Shown in pieces: positions 39,011 through 51,562 of a stretch of 64,000 nt of DNA. The notes under the pieces were generated by a model that did no database searches, was not told the DNA's origin, and saw nothing but the letters and a program-made list of their open reading frames with translations. Each line of letters begins with the position of its first letter. Position 1 is the first letter of the stretch. Source of the stretch: Hybos culiciformis (taxonomy: Eukaryota; Arthropoda; Insecta; Diptera; Hybotidae). Position numbers and translations under genes: made by a program. The stretch covers positions 9,527,829 through 9,591,828 of the forward strand of contig OZ023275.1 in NCBI GenBank assembly GCA_964007475.1, given 5' to 3'.

Positions 39011-41459
39011 AACAGCCTATATTAATGTATACATACATTTTAATTCATTTCATTACAATATTGTTAAACGTCTATCTCTTCTCTGTATAACATCCGTTTC
39101 CTTATACATAAATATACAATAAAATTAAAATACATAATATGTATATTTTGTTAATAAATATAAAGAGAGAAAAAAAAAATAGGCAAAAGGACAAAACTCC
39201 CTCGCAATATAATCACAATTTCATATAACAATTTTTATTACAAAATGAAAATATAAAGTACCTACAAAAAAAAAACATTAAGCTTGCAAGCATTTTTATT
39301 TTTGTATAATATAAAAATAAAACCTATTGTATTAATAAAACAGTTCAAAAAGGTTATTTATCCTTGAATTCAAAAAAAAAAAAAAAAAATAGGATAATTT
39401 TGAAATAATTTCTCTATTTAGTATTTTAATATAGGTATGTATCTAAAGCAAAAGTACATCGAAGAAATTTCAGAAAATAACGCAATCGTTTCGCAACAAT
39501 GAAATTATTTAGAAGAATTTTCTTCTTCTTTTTTTTTGTTCTTTTATAGATTTTCAATTTTGTGGCGCTCTATTCATAAAGAAGAAAATATTAAAAATAA
39601 TAATTTCAATTCAGTTTTTTATTCCTTGTTTTTGATTACTATGTAACAACTTTCGAATGAAACCGGAGACTATATAAATGTCTTTATTGAAAATCATATT
39701 TTAATGGATATCTGATAAAGGTGTAACTAAATATTTAATATTTATGAAAGTTAAAAAAAAGATAGAGAAAACAATTCTTTCATAATTGTGATGGATTTTT
39801 CTTCGAGATTTGGTCGTGATATAAATCCAGATTTTATGGCTAGAATTGTGTTCTCGACATCACAGTAACACGTCATATGTTATAAATATTATTTGATAGA
39901 AAAATTAAGTTTGTTTTTGCGATTTTCAAATCAAAGAATGATTCTATAGTCAGACAGTGCTGTTTGAATTTCTAAGAACGACGAAGTATAAAAGGTGTTT
40001 TTCAAATTTTAATTAATTGGATGAACCAGAGACTTATTTTCAATGAAAATTGTTTAACACCCATTTATTTCCGGGAATTTCAAAATGATACTGAACATAT
40101 GGAAAATATCGAAGTAAATGAAATATGTTACCTTGTTTATTTTCACAAAAAAAAAAAAAAAAACAATATTGAAATTTAAAATTATCAAAATGAGCAAATA
40201 TTTATTTTTGGCGCGTGTCCCAACAAAAAATAAAATATCGATTATGGAAATTTGACATTTACACTCATTCCTAGAAATAAATAACAAAAAGTTTAAGCTT
40301 CCTTTTAATTTATCGAAAAATATATTTAATTTAATCGATACTATATGGTTATTAAAAAATAAATATATTCTTTGAATGGTTATTTAAAGTCGTTATATTC
40401 CTATACCTACTATTTTTAGCGATATCTAAAAATAAAATTTGAACCACTTCCTTTTTTTTTATTACATTTGAAAGATCACAGGATATAAAAAAAAAATCAA
40501 TATAGAAATATAAAATTCATAAAAAAAAACTATTTTTCGCATTAGTGCCATTAAAAGAGTTAATATTTTATTTAGATATAAAATATACATTCATATCTTT
40601 TTATGCAGCGATTTTTATTTTGTTTTTGTTTTTTTTTTTTTGACATAAAAAATAAATTTCCAATCCAATAACTTACAAGAATGAATTTAAAAGAGTATTT
40701 TTTTTTTTAAAATCAGAATGCGGTGTGGGTCCTTTATCGGAAATATTTTACTTATTTTTAAACAAAAACTATAAATAGCATCCTTTCTGTTTTTGATACA
40801 TATATATATGTACTATGTGTATTTTATTATATAATATTTATTTGTACATATTTTTGTAAAATATTTATATTTTCCTATCATTTCGAATGTCACCCACATT
40901 TTCTTTTTCTTTATTTTATATTTATGTAGCGGCCTTTCAAAAGTTATTTGTTGTGTTGTTTTTTTTTTTTTTTTAACATAAATATAAATAAACTCGGTAG
41001 AAATAATTTCTGGGTAATTGAATTATAATAAAACAAAAAAACGAATTTTCCAAAGAAATAGGATAGATATTGATGTATGTACATTCTATAATGTACATAT
41101 CCGGACAGTTGTTGTTTGTGTAAATGTAAATAGTAAAAAAATAAATCTATATATTTACTTTTCAATATATAATGTTCATATTATTAACATTGTAATACAA
41201 AAATGAAATTTTATTTTTAACAATTTAGTTTTAAAACTGCAACACTAAGATTATTTATCGTATGAGTCGGCATATGATTCGCCGGCACAACTTTAAAAGC
41301 TACTTCAATTGCTTATTCTATAAGAAAGAAAAACTTTTTGATTACTAAGTCACTCGAAATAATTAACTTTAATGCGTTGGGGATCGTTATGTTGTATTTA
41401 GTGCTATAGAATTTAGATCACTAAATGGAGTATTATATGCGTCAATACACATGCAATCA

Positions 41460-41565
41460 TTTAGATGAATCTGCGTGAATAATGAAAAAATTTAGATGCA
41501 TCAGCGTATATAATGAAAAAATTTAGATGCATCAGCGTAAATAATGAAATCATTTAGATGTTTCG
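41460..41565. repeat. 31-bp minisatellite, about 3.4 copies
   Basis: The units begin at 41460, 41491 and 41522 with a partial copy at 41553. Each starts TTTAGATG and contains CGT followed by ATAATGAAA. Units two and three differ at only a few positions, so the expansion looks recent relative to the first unit. Confidence 0.88.
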
Positions 41566-41712
41566 TTTTGAATATTACGTAATACCTAAACAAATATAAT
41601 ATCTCTCACAATATTTCAATACAGCCAAATACAAAAAAAAAAAAAGAGAAAAAATGAGAAGAAAAAATATTCTCTCTTTGCAACTACCTCTCCCCTACGC
41701 ATTAAAACAGTA

Positions 41713-41856
41713 TATTGGATATGTAAACAAAATTTGTTATACAACTCGTTCTGTATTTACACAAAAATACATTGACACGAGTATTGACTCGTGTCAATGT
41801 ATTTTTGTGTATACAGAACTCTTAATTAATAACAAATTTAGTTTACATATTCAATA
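41713..41856. mobile_element. Near-palindromic fold-back element (144 bp)
   Basis: The left arm TATTGGATATGTAAAC... is mirrored by ...GTTTACATATTCAATA. The arms meet at CACGAGTATTGACTCGTG with a 6-nt loop. The innermost about 26 bp (ACACAAAAATACATTGACAC...) are perfectly paired; the outer part has several mismatches. A TA at each edge could be a Tc1/mariner-type duplication, but TA is too common here to count as proof. An open frame across it is a by-product of the palindrome. Confidence 0.62.
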
Positions 41857-44800
41857 ATCTACTATTAAGAACTTTTTTCATTTTTAGTGTTTTACTATGC
41901 ATTTTTTTCTATTCTTAAATATTAATTTTATAAATCAGTTATCAGAATTGAAATCAAAGTGATAATGACTGTTAAAGCTATATTAGTTTGATGGCAATGA
42001 AATTTCTGACATTTCTTATTTAAGATTGCTCAAAATATTTGATACTATAACTACATATAGTTTTTATATATTTAAATATAATAAGAACATAAAAAAATAT
42101 TTTTTAGCCAGCAGAATGCATTAAATACCAGGATGTAAAAAGTAAGTCAACCCTTCAATAGATAATATACCTAATGTAGGTTAGGCATGTTATGTTAATT
42201 CTTCTAACTTTTTTTATAAATATTAAAATTTTCATTGTATTAAATTTAAATAAAACTTGGTCATACATTTTTGTTTTCTTTATAAAAAAAAAAGAAAAAG
42301 AAAAATCTAAAGCTAATTTTCTTTTCACTAATTATTTATAATGAAAGACATTATATTATGAAAATTTTTTTTATTTTCATATTTTTTATTTTTTTTTTTT
42401 TTTTCAGAAGAAAAGAACTTTATGCTTTTGACATAATTTTAAATTTCACAAGATAATACTAATTACTTTTTTTTTTCAAGGAGCACCACCCATCAAGTAT
42501 GGAAATCATTTGAAATTTATTATGATATTTATTATACTATTATATTATTATATTAAAGATTTTGCATTTAAAAACAATAGCACAATTAAATTTGATATAT
42601 TTTATAAGACAATTTTATATTTATTCATTTAAATATAACTAAACCCAAGAATACAAGAGTTTTTGAATGCACAACTTTGTTAAATATTTAAATCCGTGGT
42701 CGTTTCTGTCCACGGTTTTTGTCGTTTCGGTTAAAAAAAATTAATATCATAGAAGTGTTTCGACATAGACAAGGTCCTAAATCCAAAGCTAAGATCTAGA
42801 GAAATGTTTTGAAACATCTTGTGCAATTTTATATTATACTACTTTTCACATTTTTAAAAGAAAACGAACAATTTTTGTAGTTTAACTATTATAGGTTTCC
42901 AAATCTTCAACACATAATGTTGCAACCGATTATGATTTTATTTAAATTATTGATTCATTTTCGAAATGTTCTAATAAAATTAAGAGTGTTATTCAGAAAT
43001 TTATAAAACACTAAAATTTTTTACTAATTTAGTTTATCCGCAACGTAGTGTATATACACTGTGAAAACTAAGGAGAATTAAGGAAATCGATATTTTAAAT
43101 GATTTTAAATTCTACACCACATGTTAATTCTATTATTGTTGACATCATAGAATCATAGAACATACATTTAAATATAATTAAATGTATTAAGCTTTCGGTG
43201 AAATTTAAGTAAATATATACATTTTTGGGATTGCATTTGCAATGTGAGCAAAAAGATAACGTAATTTTGTTATTTCTTATTTTTTATAATATTTATTCTA
43301 ATAATATCAGAGAAAATAAAGTATGAGATGTGAGTATGCTAACCCAAAAATGGTTTTAAATTTTAAATTTTGTATATGAAAAATTAACATATTGATACAT
43401 CGAAAAACCTTTTTGGTGCATGAAAATCAGAAAATACTTCTTTTCAATTAAATTGGAATAAAGCATTCAAGAACATGATGTGATAAATATTTGACATGTT
43501 GGTAATTAGAAAAAAATTTTCGGTGTCCTATGCTATAATTTTAAATTTTTAATTCCCTAATTGGATTTTATAATTTTTTTTTGCCTAGCTGGAAAATGCA
43601 AACTATTAATTTATCTTTAATTAATGTTAATTATTAAATGTGTTCCAAAATAAAAATAATATAAAACTTTGTGTGTAAAAAATTGAGTTATGCATTAAAA
43701 TTGTTTATACGGAGTCCGCAAGTCTTACTATTTAAAAAAAAAAATACAGAAAATCCTACTTCATAATTCGTTTGAAAATAATGTTGAATCATTATAGTCT
43801 AATTATTATTATTATTTATTTATACATATGTATACCATGTTTTACCAGTAATAAATGTAATTTGAATATGTACGTACATTGTACATAGTACAATGTAATA
43901 AAATATTTAGATATACAATATAAATTATAATATTATTGGCGCCAAAATTATTGAATAAGCTTTTTAATATATAGCATGTGAAATTATTGTCCTTACTGCA
44001 AAATTATTATATAGTTAAAAATAAATTTAAAAAGCTTAGCAACATTTTCCTTTACTTACGCTGATCATTTTTGAATTATTTTATTTGAATGACGCAAGTT
44101 GTCGACACAAAACTTCACAAAATAGTGTTATGTAGAGATAGTAATTGTACATAAATAAAAACTCTTTAATTTTTATTTAAAGCTTTAAATGAGTTTATAA
44201 CTATGAATACATTTTTTTTAGAAAAATTAATACGAAATAAAACTAATTCAAGAAATCTAGAAAACAAATTTTACCAAAATTTATAATGTATTTGAATGAA
44301 GAAAACAACAATAATTAAGTTTTTTTTAACCAAAAATATATATACGGTCACAAGTTAAATAGAAAAATATTTATTTTTGAAAATATGTATATGTAATATT
44401 TAACCCAAACTAAATGCCACTTCTTCGATAACTATTCGAGAATTTGGTCCTTGTGCCTTTTTTTTTTTTTTTAAAAGCTCAATACCATATTCAAAAAAAA
44501 AGTATTTATAAGAGCGTAGAAAATATTTTTATTTATATCGAAACAAAACCGAATTAATTTAATATTAAACCCATTTTAGATCAAAACTTTTAATTAATTT
44601 CAAAATTTAATTCACTTTATTATGATGTATGTTTACTGTTTATTATTATTTTTTAATGTGTACATTGTACAAATTAACAAATATGTATGTATAAATAAAT
44701 AATTCAGAAATAACCAAGAATAACCAAGAAAATAATACATGGTAATTTAATATAATAAATGAAAATTAAAGGATATATAATGCACAAAGCATGGTATCAC

Positions 44801-46773
44801 TTAAAAAAGAAAAACCTATTATAAACCCCAATATTATGTACATATTATACATATATAAATTTAAATAGATTTTCTTATAAATGTATGTATGTAATGTTAG
44901 TATAATTATTTATCGATTTTTTTATTCTGACTATGTATTTTTATTTTCAAATATATTACATAAGTCATTTTAGATTTCTTCTGAAATGCATTTTGTTCTT
45001 TTTAATGAAAGTAAATTGCTAGTGAAAAATATTTTAAATAATAATTACGTATATATATTGAAGTTAAGGGTATATCTATAAAACGAATATTTCATTTCAA
45101 CTTTAGAAATACTTAATATTAGTAAAAACTGGTTAACTGGCGCGAATATCAGCATATGTATATATGTACATAGTTATTCCTAAATAAAAATTCCATAAAT
45201 ATATTTCAAACAAATCTAGTTTTCAAATAGAATATTTAATTATTAAAATTGAATTATATTTCTAACACCCAAGCATCATGACATAATTTTCCTACTCAAA
45301 CTTTCTTATTTTATGTATTAAATGTTACCCAATAAATCATCATCGATCATTTAACAGTCTAAATATTTAAAGAAAAATCTTTGTAAACTTAAGATTATAG
45401 TGACAGCTTTCTAAACCACTCTCAAATAAATAATAATCATTATCTTAGTAAAAGAAAAGTCTTACATATTATATTAAATATTGTATTATTAAATAATATA
45501 ATATTTTATGAATTTAGAATCTCACTTTTAGAACAAATTAGACAAACAAAAAAAACAATTTATATTTACTTTACAATATTTTTTCACACATCGCACACAC
45601 AGTCTAATAGATATTTTTTTATATGCTTTTAATCCAATTTCATAATGAATATATTTTTAAAATGACATCATCGAAAAACGTCACAATTTTGGTATCTCCG
45701 TTGAATAATGGTTGACCAACAAAATATTTAACTTAAAAAAAAAACGATTAGAAAAAATAGAATTTTATTTTGAATTTTTTTTTTTATTCATAGACGAAAG
45801 CAATGAAGGCGTAACACATAACATGTATCATGCCATATACATCTCATTATAATTTATGCTGAGTGAGTGACATAAAATTTATACTTATGTATATATGCTG
45901 TCATAGAAAATGAATTTTTATATTTATTATTAGAAGTCATTGTATGAATATTTTTAGAAGTTGTTGTAATTAAAACAAATTCTATATCGTCTTATCAATT
46001 TCTAATTAATAATGATGTCGATCTTAATCACTTATAGACATTCAGAAAATTAGATTTGTTTATCGGTTGCATTACTGTGTAAATAATCATTTTTTTAAAA
46101 TGTACTTTTATAACTTTTTCACATTTCTGTCAAAATGTTGATAAAAAGTGAGCTACATATTGAAATAATAGAAAAACTTGCAGTGTCACTGAAATTATTA
46201 TTTAAAAATTGATTGATCTCTTTTAATTCTCCCTCACATAATGTAGTATAAATTAATTTTAATTATTTTTATAAAATAGTACTAAATTGTAACTTTTTCG
46301 TATATGTGGGTTTTAAAATTTGTTTACCACGTCTTTTTTTGTAATTTAATACTATATGTTTCTTTTTTTTTTTCTATAAAACTGTAAGTATTTTATGATG
46401 TCAACATATTAATATACATATTATAATATAGTTAGTTTTTTGTATTTTGGATAATCATAGATATTTATAATATATCTATAAGAATGACTGTTAAATTGAT
46501 AAATTACATTACGACCCACGTACATAAATATTAAGTTTATATTTTTATACTTATAAACGAAAAAAAAATTAAAAAAGATTCTTATTCATACATAGTTCAA
46601 GGAGCATATATATATTTATTAAATAAAATATAACTATGTATGTATCTAATAAAAAATCATATAAAATTTAATATCTTATTTAAATATTTATTTTATCTAT
46701 ATATGTATTTAATGTCATTTAAATAATTATATATATATAAAAACATAATATTTATGTCATAAATATTACTTAC

Positions 46774-46784
46774 ATGAGGCACAT
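46774..46784 (-). promoter_or_regulatory. Start of splice-spanning uORF that overlaps the para start codon
   Basis: ATG at 46784-46782 begins ATG TGC CTC AT, and the exon ends there. If this exon joins directly to 37247, the split codon becomes ATG. The frame then runs 26 codons to TGA at 37180-37178, passing the channel ATG (37206-37204) in another frame and overlapping it by 29 nt. Both ATGs have weak context (T or C at -3), which would favour leaky scanning to the main start, whose context is ACAATGA with A at -3. It depends on the assumed splice. Confidence 0.45.
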
Positions 46785-46816
46785 GGATGTCGCCTTCTAA
46801 CACTATATAGTTAAAA

Positions 46817-46834
46817 CTATATCCGAGGCGCCAT
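46817..46834 (-). promoter_or_regulatory. Minimal upstream ORF (5 codons) in para leader
   Basis: On the minus strand, ATG GCG CCT CGG ATA TAG reads MAPRI then stop. The start has A at -3 and G at +4, a near-ideal initiation context. In an mRNA containing this exon, ribosomes would be expected to translate it and then need to reinitiate downstream. The reading is direct; the regulatory role is inference. Confidence 0.55.
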
Positions 46835-49800
46835 TTTCGTACGGCGCCCCCCGGCTATGACGATTTCTGCAAATATAGAAAAAGAAAATTATTTAGTGTG
46901 TATAATATTTTGTAGACAGATGCAATTTATTACATATAAAATATAAAAAAATTAAAAATTAAATAAAAATATTAATTATTCTGATTTTAAAACAAATTTT
47001 CAACAAAAATATTAAGTAACTGAACAAACTTCATTTATATTTAAACCAATAATTAAAATTTTAAAATGTTTCAACATTTATTTTCTTGCGTACTAAAAAA
47101 TAAATAAATTAATAAATTTATCGGTAAAATGAGATCACATTGTTACTCAGATATCAAAATATTTTTCAAAATCCTGTGAAATGACGACTCTTGATTTCCT
47201 AAAAGACTCAATTACAAATTCTTGACTTTTTTGAAGTAGTCTATACATTAAAATATAAACTTTTTCTTGGCGACTTATTTTATTTTAATTTTTTTTAAGA
47301 AAACTTATTGCTATTAAAAAAAATAAATAAATATAAAGTAATATCTCTTGTTCTAAGAAAAATCGTGAGCAATTTTTGTTATTTTCGATAAATGCGAAAT
47401 TTTAGAAGTGTGTATCTTATAAAAATAATACTTTTACATAACTGAAAGGATGATCACATTATATGTTATTTGTGAATTTAAAGAAATTTTTTGGCTTATT
47501 AAAAGTTTTTTTTTACATTTATATTATTTAAAATTAATTTTAATACATAATGTAGAAGACATTTCACATAATATGAGTCATTTCTTATATGTTTACAATG
47601 ATTTTATCATAAAATATGATTTTTTTTCTATGATTGAGAAACTTCTAGTCTGAATAAAATTAAAGCAATTTGAAGTTCCCGCATTTTTTAAACCTTTGGT
47701 AGATTAGATTATTAGATTTTTATTATATTTAATAAAAATTTAAGTTAATGTAGTCCCTACACACCGAAAATTTCATATTTGCAAGCTAAGAAATGACTAT
47801 TTAAGATCGAAGTTAAGTATGGACCAATATAAAATCAATAAACCGATTTCAAGAATTTTTGAAAGTTTTCCTTGGGTTTTGATTAAAAAATAATATGAAT
47901 CAAAAACAAAACTCCAATTAAATAATAAAGAATTTTCATGTCGCGCGCCGCACCCAATCATTCAAATTCGTAATGGAATTTAATATTATATATAGAGAAA
48001 ACCAATATTTTTTTTTCTGTATCCTTTTTAATATTATTATCCTTGAAGCAAAATAACAGCTGATAATTAAAAAAAAAAATCAAAACTAGGATATATTTTT
48101 TTTTGTCTTTTAGTTCTTTGGAAGTAAAATATTTCTATTAAAAAAAAATTGATACACTTTTAAGAAGAAAAATTATGTTTTTTTTTTTTGCAAAAAGTTA
48201 CTAATACTAAGAATTTTTAACATGCTTACTGAAAAATACACACGCATCTGTTACGCATATGTTGTCACTATAAAAGAGCTTTTTTGAAAATTAAATATTG
48301 GTTTTTTTTTTTTGTACTTAAAATTACTAACATGATGTTAATAAAAATTATAAAATTTTTCACAGTAAATTTTATATTGAGCAAGTTTAAAGGGAAATAT
48401 TTACAAGAAACTTTATAAAATATGTATATGTATGTAAGTATATAAGTGAATATATTGTAAATATACCCAAAAATAAAATAAAAGGTTAGTTAGTAGGGAC
48501 AGGTACATTATTTCCTTTTTTTCATAGACAACTATGCTGTGTATGCGTGTAAATATACAATATAATATTGGGTTAATTTGGTCCGACAAAAGAGTAGACG
48601 TAAAACCGAAAAATATTTTCGATTATTATTTACAATATTTACAAATCTTATTCTACGAATATCTAGGTATATGATTTTGTAATTTCTTTTCATATTTATA
48701 TATGAATGTATAACTGCGAATGATGTAAATATAGTAAATCGAGTTTTTAATCAAAATTAATAAAATTATTTATTATAGGGCTAGAACAAAATAATATTCG
48801 GATAATTTTTTCGAAAATTTTTCTAATAATAGGTATGTAAATGTTAATCATTAGGTAACTCTAATGCCTTTTTGACATAATTAAGTTACAGAAATAAAAA
48901 TTTTGATTTTGATAACAGTACAAATTTTATTACTTCATTTTAATGTCTTCAATAATAATATATCTATATAATTTTGCCTTATTTTTTTTGATTGTTGAGA
49001 ATCGATTAAAAATAATTTTCCGCTAACATGAAATAGACAAGCAGTCTCATAATAATAATTAAAACAAAAATTATTGACAAGAAGTATATCTATAATACAA
49101 AATTAATATACTAAAAAAAAATTCAATATTCTTTAAATCATGTATATACCAATTTAACATATAAAATAAACTATTTTATATTATATAATCTTCCAAATGT
49201 CAAATCAAAATAAAAAAGCTAAAGCTAAAATTCACTGTCGCAATCAACGATGAATTTCGAAAGATGATCATTCCTTGGAAACCTAGTTCCATATATTATA
49301 TATACCAAATTTTTCACCTAATAACCTTAGATAAAGTCTAATATATGGAACGTATCAGAAACTGAGAAATGAAATAGTTAAAGATTGTAATTATTCGAGC
49401 AGACATAAGAACTAGGAATATTAAATATAATATATACTATATAGTACACTTTAAATTAAAAACTTCTTTAAAAATAATCTATATTTGAAAATTATCTTAA
49501 TTTCAATTCAATAAGTTTTATATTTCTCAAGCCTTAAACGCATATTATAAGTTCTTAAATATCTGAAAATTTATAATTAAATCAATTTGTAAGAGATGCT
49601 GATTAGAAAATAAAAAAAACCAAATATTTTTAGTAAAATTCTGCGTAAAATCTAAAATGTCACCAAAAAAAAAGTAAAAAAAAAAAAAAAAAAGAAATCC
49701 TTAAAAATACACATTTACAATTTAGCAGTAAAAAATTTATAAAATATAAAAATAAAAAAAAGAAGAAAATTATTAACCATCGTTAGATGGCGCATGCCCT

Positions 49801-50689
49801 TTATGACGTCATTATACAGAGATTTTATTTAAATTTTTTTTTTTTTTATAATATGTTTTACATTGTTGTATTATTCATGTTGTCCTGGAAACCTTTACGT
49901 CTGACTTTAAAAAAAGCCAAAAATTTAAAACTTTAAAAAAAAATTAAAGTTAAATTTTGAAAGCATTTCAAAACAAATTAAAAAAAAAATTTTTCCATTT
50001 ACTTAGGTATTTATTTTTTGACATTTGATTAAAAAAAATTGTTTTTTTTTTACGAAGTTAATCTCTTCCTTATGCGTACTCGTACCATATAAAGTTCAGG
50101 TGGATTCCGGGGCGGAAAATTTCTTTCATTTAAAAATTACAAAAATATTATATTGACAGGATATTTAATAATAATTTGTCTTCAATTTATATTTTATTTT
50201 TTGTATAAAAAAAAAAACAAAAATTCGTAAATAAGTATGTGCATAATGTTTTGTATAAGTATGCTTCTGTGTACATACATTTTATATCTCTAAGTGTAGT
50301 TTTATTTCAAGGATTTTATTTTTCCTTTATTAGCTTGAAGGTTAAAAAAATTGTGCCATTTTTTTTTTTTTTTACTTCTTCTTTTCGGAAAGGGAACGGA
50401 AATGTAGAAACAATGGTAAAGACAAGTTGAAAGACAACGAAGAATAAAAAAAATTATTCTATATGTATATACATAAAAAAAAAAAAAAATAATAATAAAA
50501 AAAAATAAAGCTTTTTAATACTTTGTGTTTTACATTCAATAAAAATAAAAATTAAATCAAAAATTCATAAGTCTATTTGTTTTATATTAACGTTTACATT
50601 AATCTTGAAAAAAAAATTAAATGAAATGAATTTTTTTTTTTTTTTTTTGAGGACACAATTCTTATTAACTTGGAAAGTAATTTGTCTGT

Positions 50690-51250
50690 ATATTTCTTTA
50701 CTATTTTCGACACTCTCGTAGACCCACTTTTCGTCATCACAGCGAGCTGAAATTTGGCACACAGGTTCATGTCGCGTGACAATTGAATCCATGGAAAACC
50801 CGCAAAATCGGGAAAAATCATTTGAAAATTTGGTACAAATTTGAGTAGTGATAAATCCGTTTTAGGAAATATGCAAAGTTTTCTGATTTTTCCGAAAAAA
50901 TTTTCCGAAATTTTCCTACTTTTCCGGAAAATTTTCCGGTAAAAAAGTTTTCTAAATTATGCAGGATCAAAAACCCTATCAACTGGCATCATTATTTTCT
51001 CTCCGACAATGGTGAAAACTTGCAGAAAATATCGAAGAAAATTCATGTAAAACGCTTTTCCGGAGTTTTTCCGACCAAGGAAGCGTTTGAGCGTTTTGCA
51101 ACCTGAGACAAAGTTGTAGAGCGAAATGAGTTGCATAAAGTTGCTTTTGCAGAAAACTCCATGGAAAACCCGAAAAAGCGGAAAAATTTTCATCGATATG
51201 ATTAGTCATAAAATTGTTTTCAAACATCCATGTAGCACATAATAACAATT
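50690..51250. repeat. GC-elevated interspersed repeat block with two diverged copies
   Basis: Two segments share the phrase CCATGGAAAACCCG followed by a CG-centred repeat of AAAA (starting near 50790 and near 51160). Between them is a cluster of TTTTCC/GGAAAA palindromes (50885-50942). The flanking text includes GCTGAAATTTGGCACACAGG, a kind of phrase typical of insect interspersed repeats. Open frames on the minus strand (50565-50821, 50957-51248) arise from this repeat and show no known protein domain. It is probably part of a non-autonomous mobile element whose ends I cannot define. Confidence 0.5.
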
Positions 51251-51258
51251 TAGTTAAC

Positions 51259-51562
51259 GTGAAAAAGGCAGAAAATAAAAATAAGTTAAAAACGAGTTTT
51301 CCAAAAAACTGAGGCCAGGCCGCATGAAAAAGTAGAAAATAACTTTTTCTTCACACACAGAGGTGGACTCAGATTTTTTGATTGGGACATTTCTCTTAAA
51401 TATTCTTTCTCTTAATGAATCAAATCACTTACGTCCCAATCAAAAAATTTGAGTCCACCTCTGTGTGTGAAGAAAAAGTTATTTTCTACTTTTTCATGCG
51501 GCCTGGCCTCAGTTTTTTGGAAAACTCGTTTTTAACTTTTTTTTTTTTCTGTTGTTTTTCAT
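51259..51562. mobile_element. Fold-back element with near-perfect 106-bp arms
   Basis: The core arms are 51283-51388 and 51433-51538. They are reverse complements with a single mismatch over 106 bp and a 44-nt loop (51389-51432). Pairing continues outward at lower identity to about 51259 and 51562 (GAAAAAGGCAGAAAA against its mirror). There is no convincing target duplication and no coding capacity; open frames here follow from the palindrome. The near-identity implies recent insertion, recent gene conversion between arms, or selection on structure. An RNA from either strand would form a long perfect hairpin. Confidence 0.85.

Larger units (their letters stand above)
37248..46773 (-). other. 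para 5' UTR intron (about 9.5 kb)
   Basis: Intron between the leader exon and the start-codon exon. It contains a tRNA-like relic (about 38945-39010), a 31-bp minisatellite (41460-41565) and a near-palindromic element (41713-41856). The rest is AT-rich simple sequence with no gene seen. Confidence 0.72.
46774..46866 (-). other. para: 5' untranslated leader exon of para
   Basis: A 93-nt GC-rich island stands in very AT-rich flanks. On the minus strand it is preceded by a pyrimidine-rich tract ending TTTGCAG and followed by the consensus donor GTAAGT, so it looks like a true internal non-coding exon. It probably splices to the acceptor at 37247, just upstream of the start codon. It contains a short uORF with a strong start context and the beginning of a second uORF (separate entries). 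Because it has a good acceptor, at least one more upstream leader exon should exist to the right. I have no homologous leader to compare from memory, so the assignment to para rests on strand, position and splice signals. Confidence 0.72.

Noticed and set aside
41654..41857. 67-codon plus-strand frame
   Set aside because: It is a consequence of the palindromic element at 41713-41856.
43872..43900. GTACATTGTACATAGTACAATG palindrome
   Set aside because: The stem is short (about 9 bp) in TA-rich DNA; expected by chance in 64 kb of this composition.
50957..51248. Two overlapping minus-strand frames with ordinary amino-acid composition
   Set aside because: They fall inside a GC-elevated interspersed repeat, overlap each other in different frames, and carry no recognisable domain; the composition reflects GC content, not coding.
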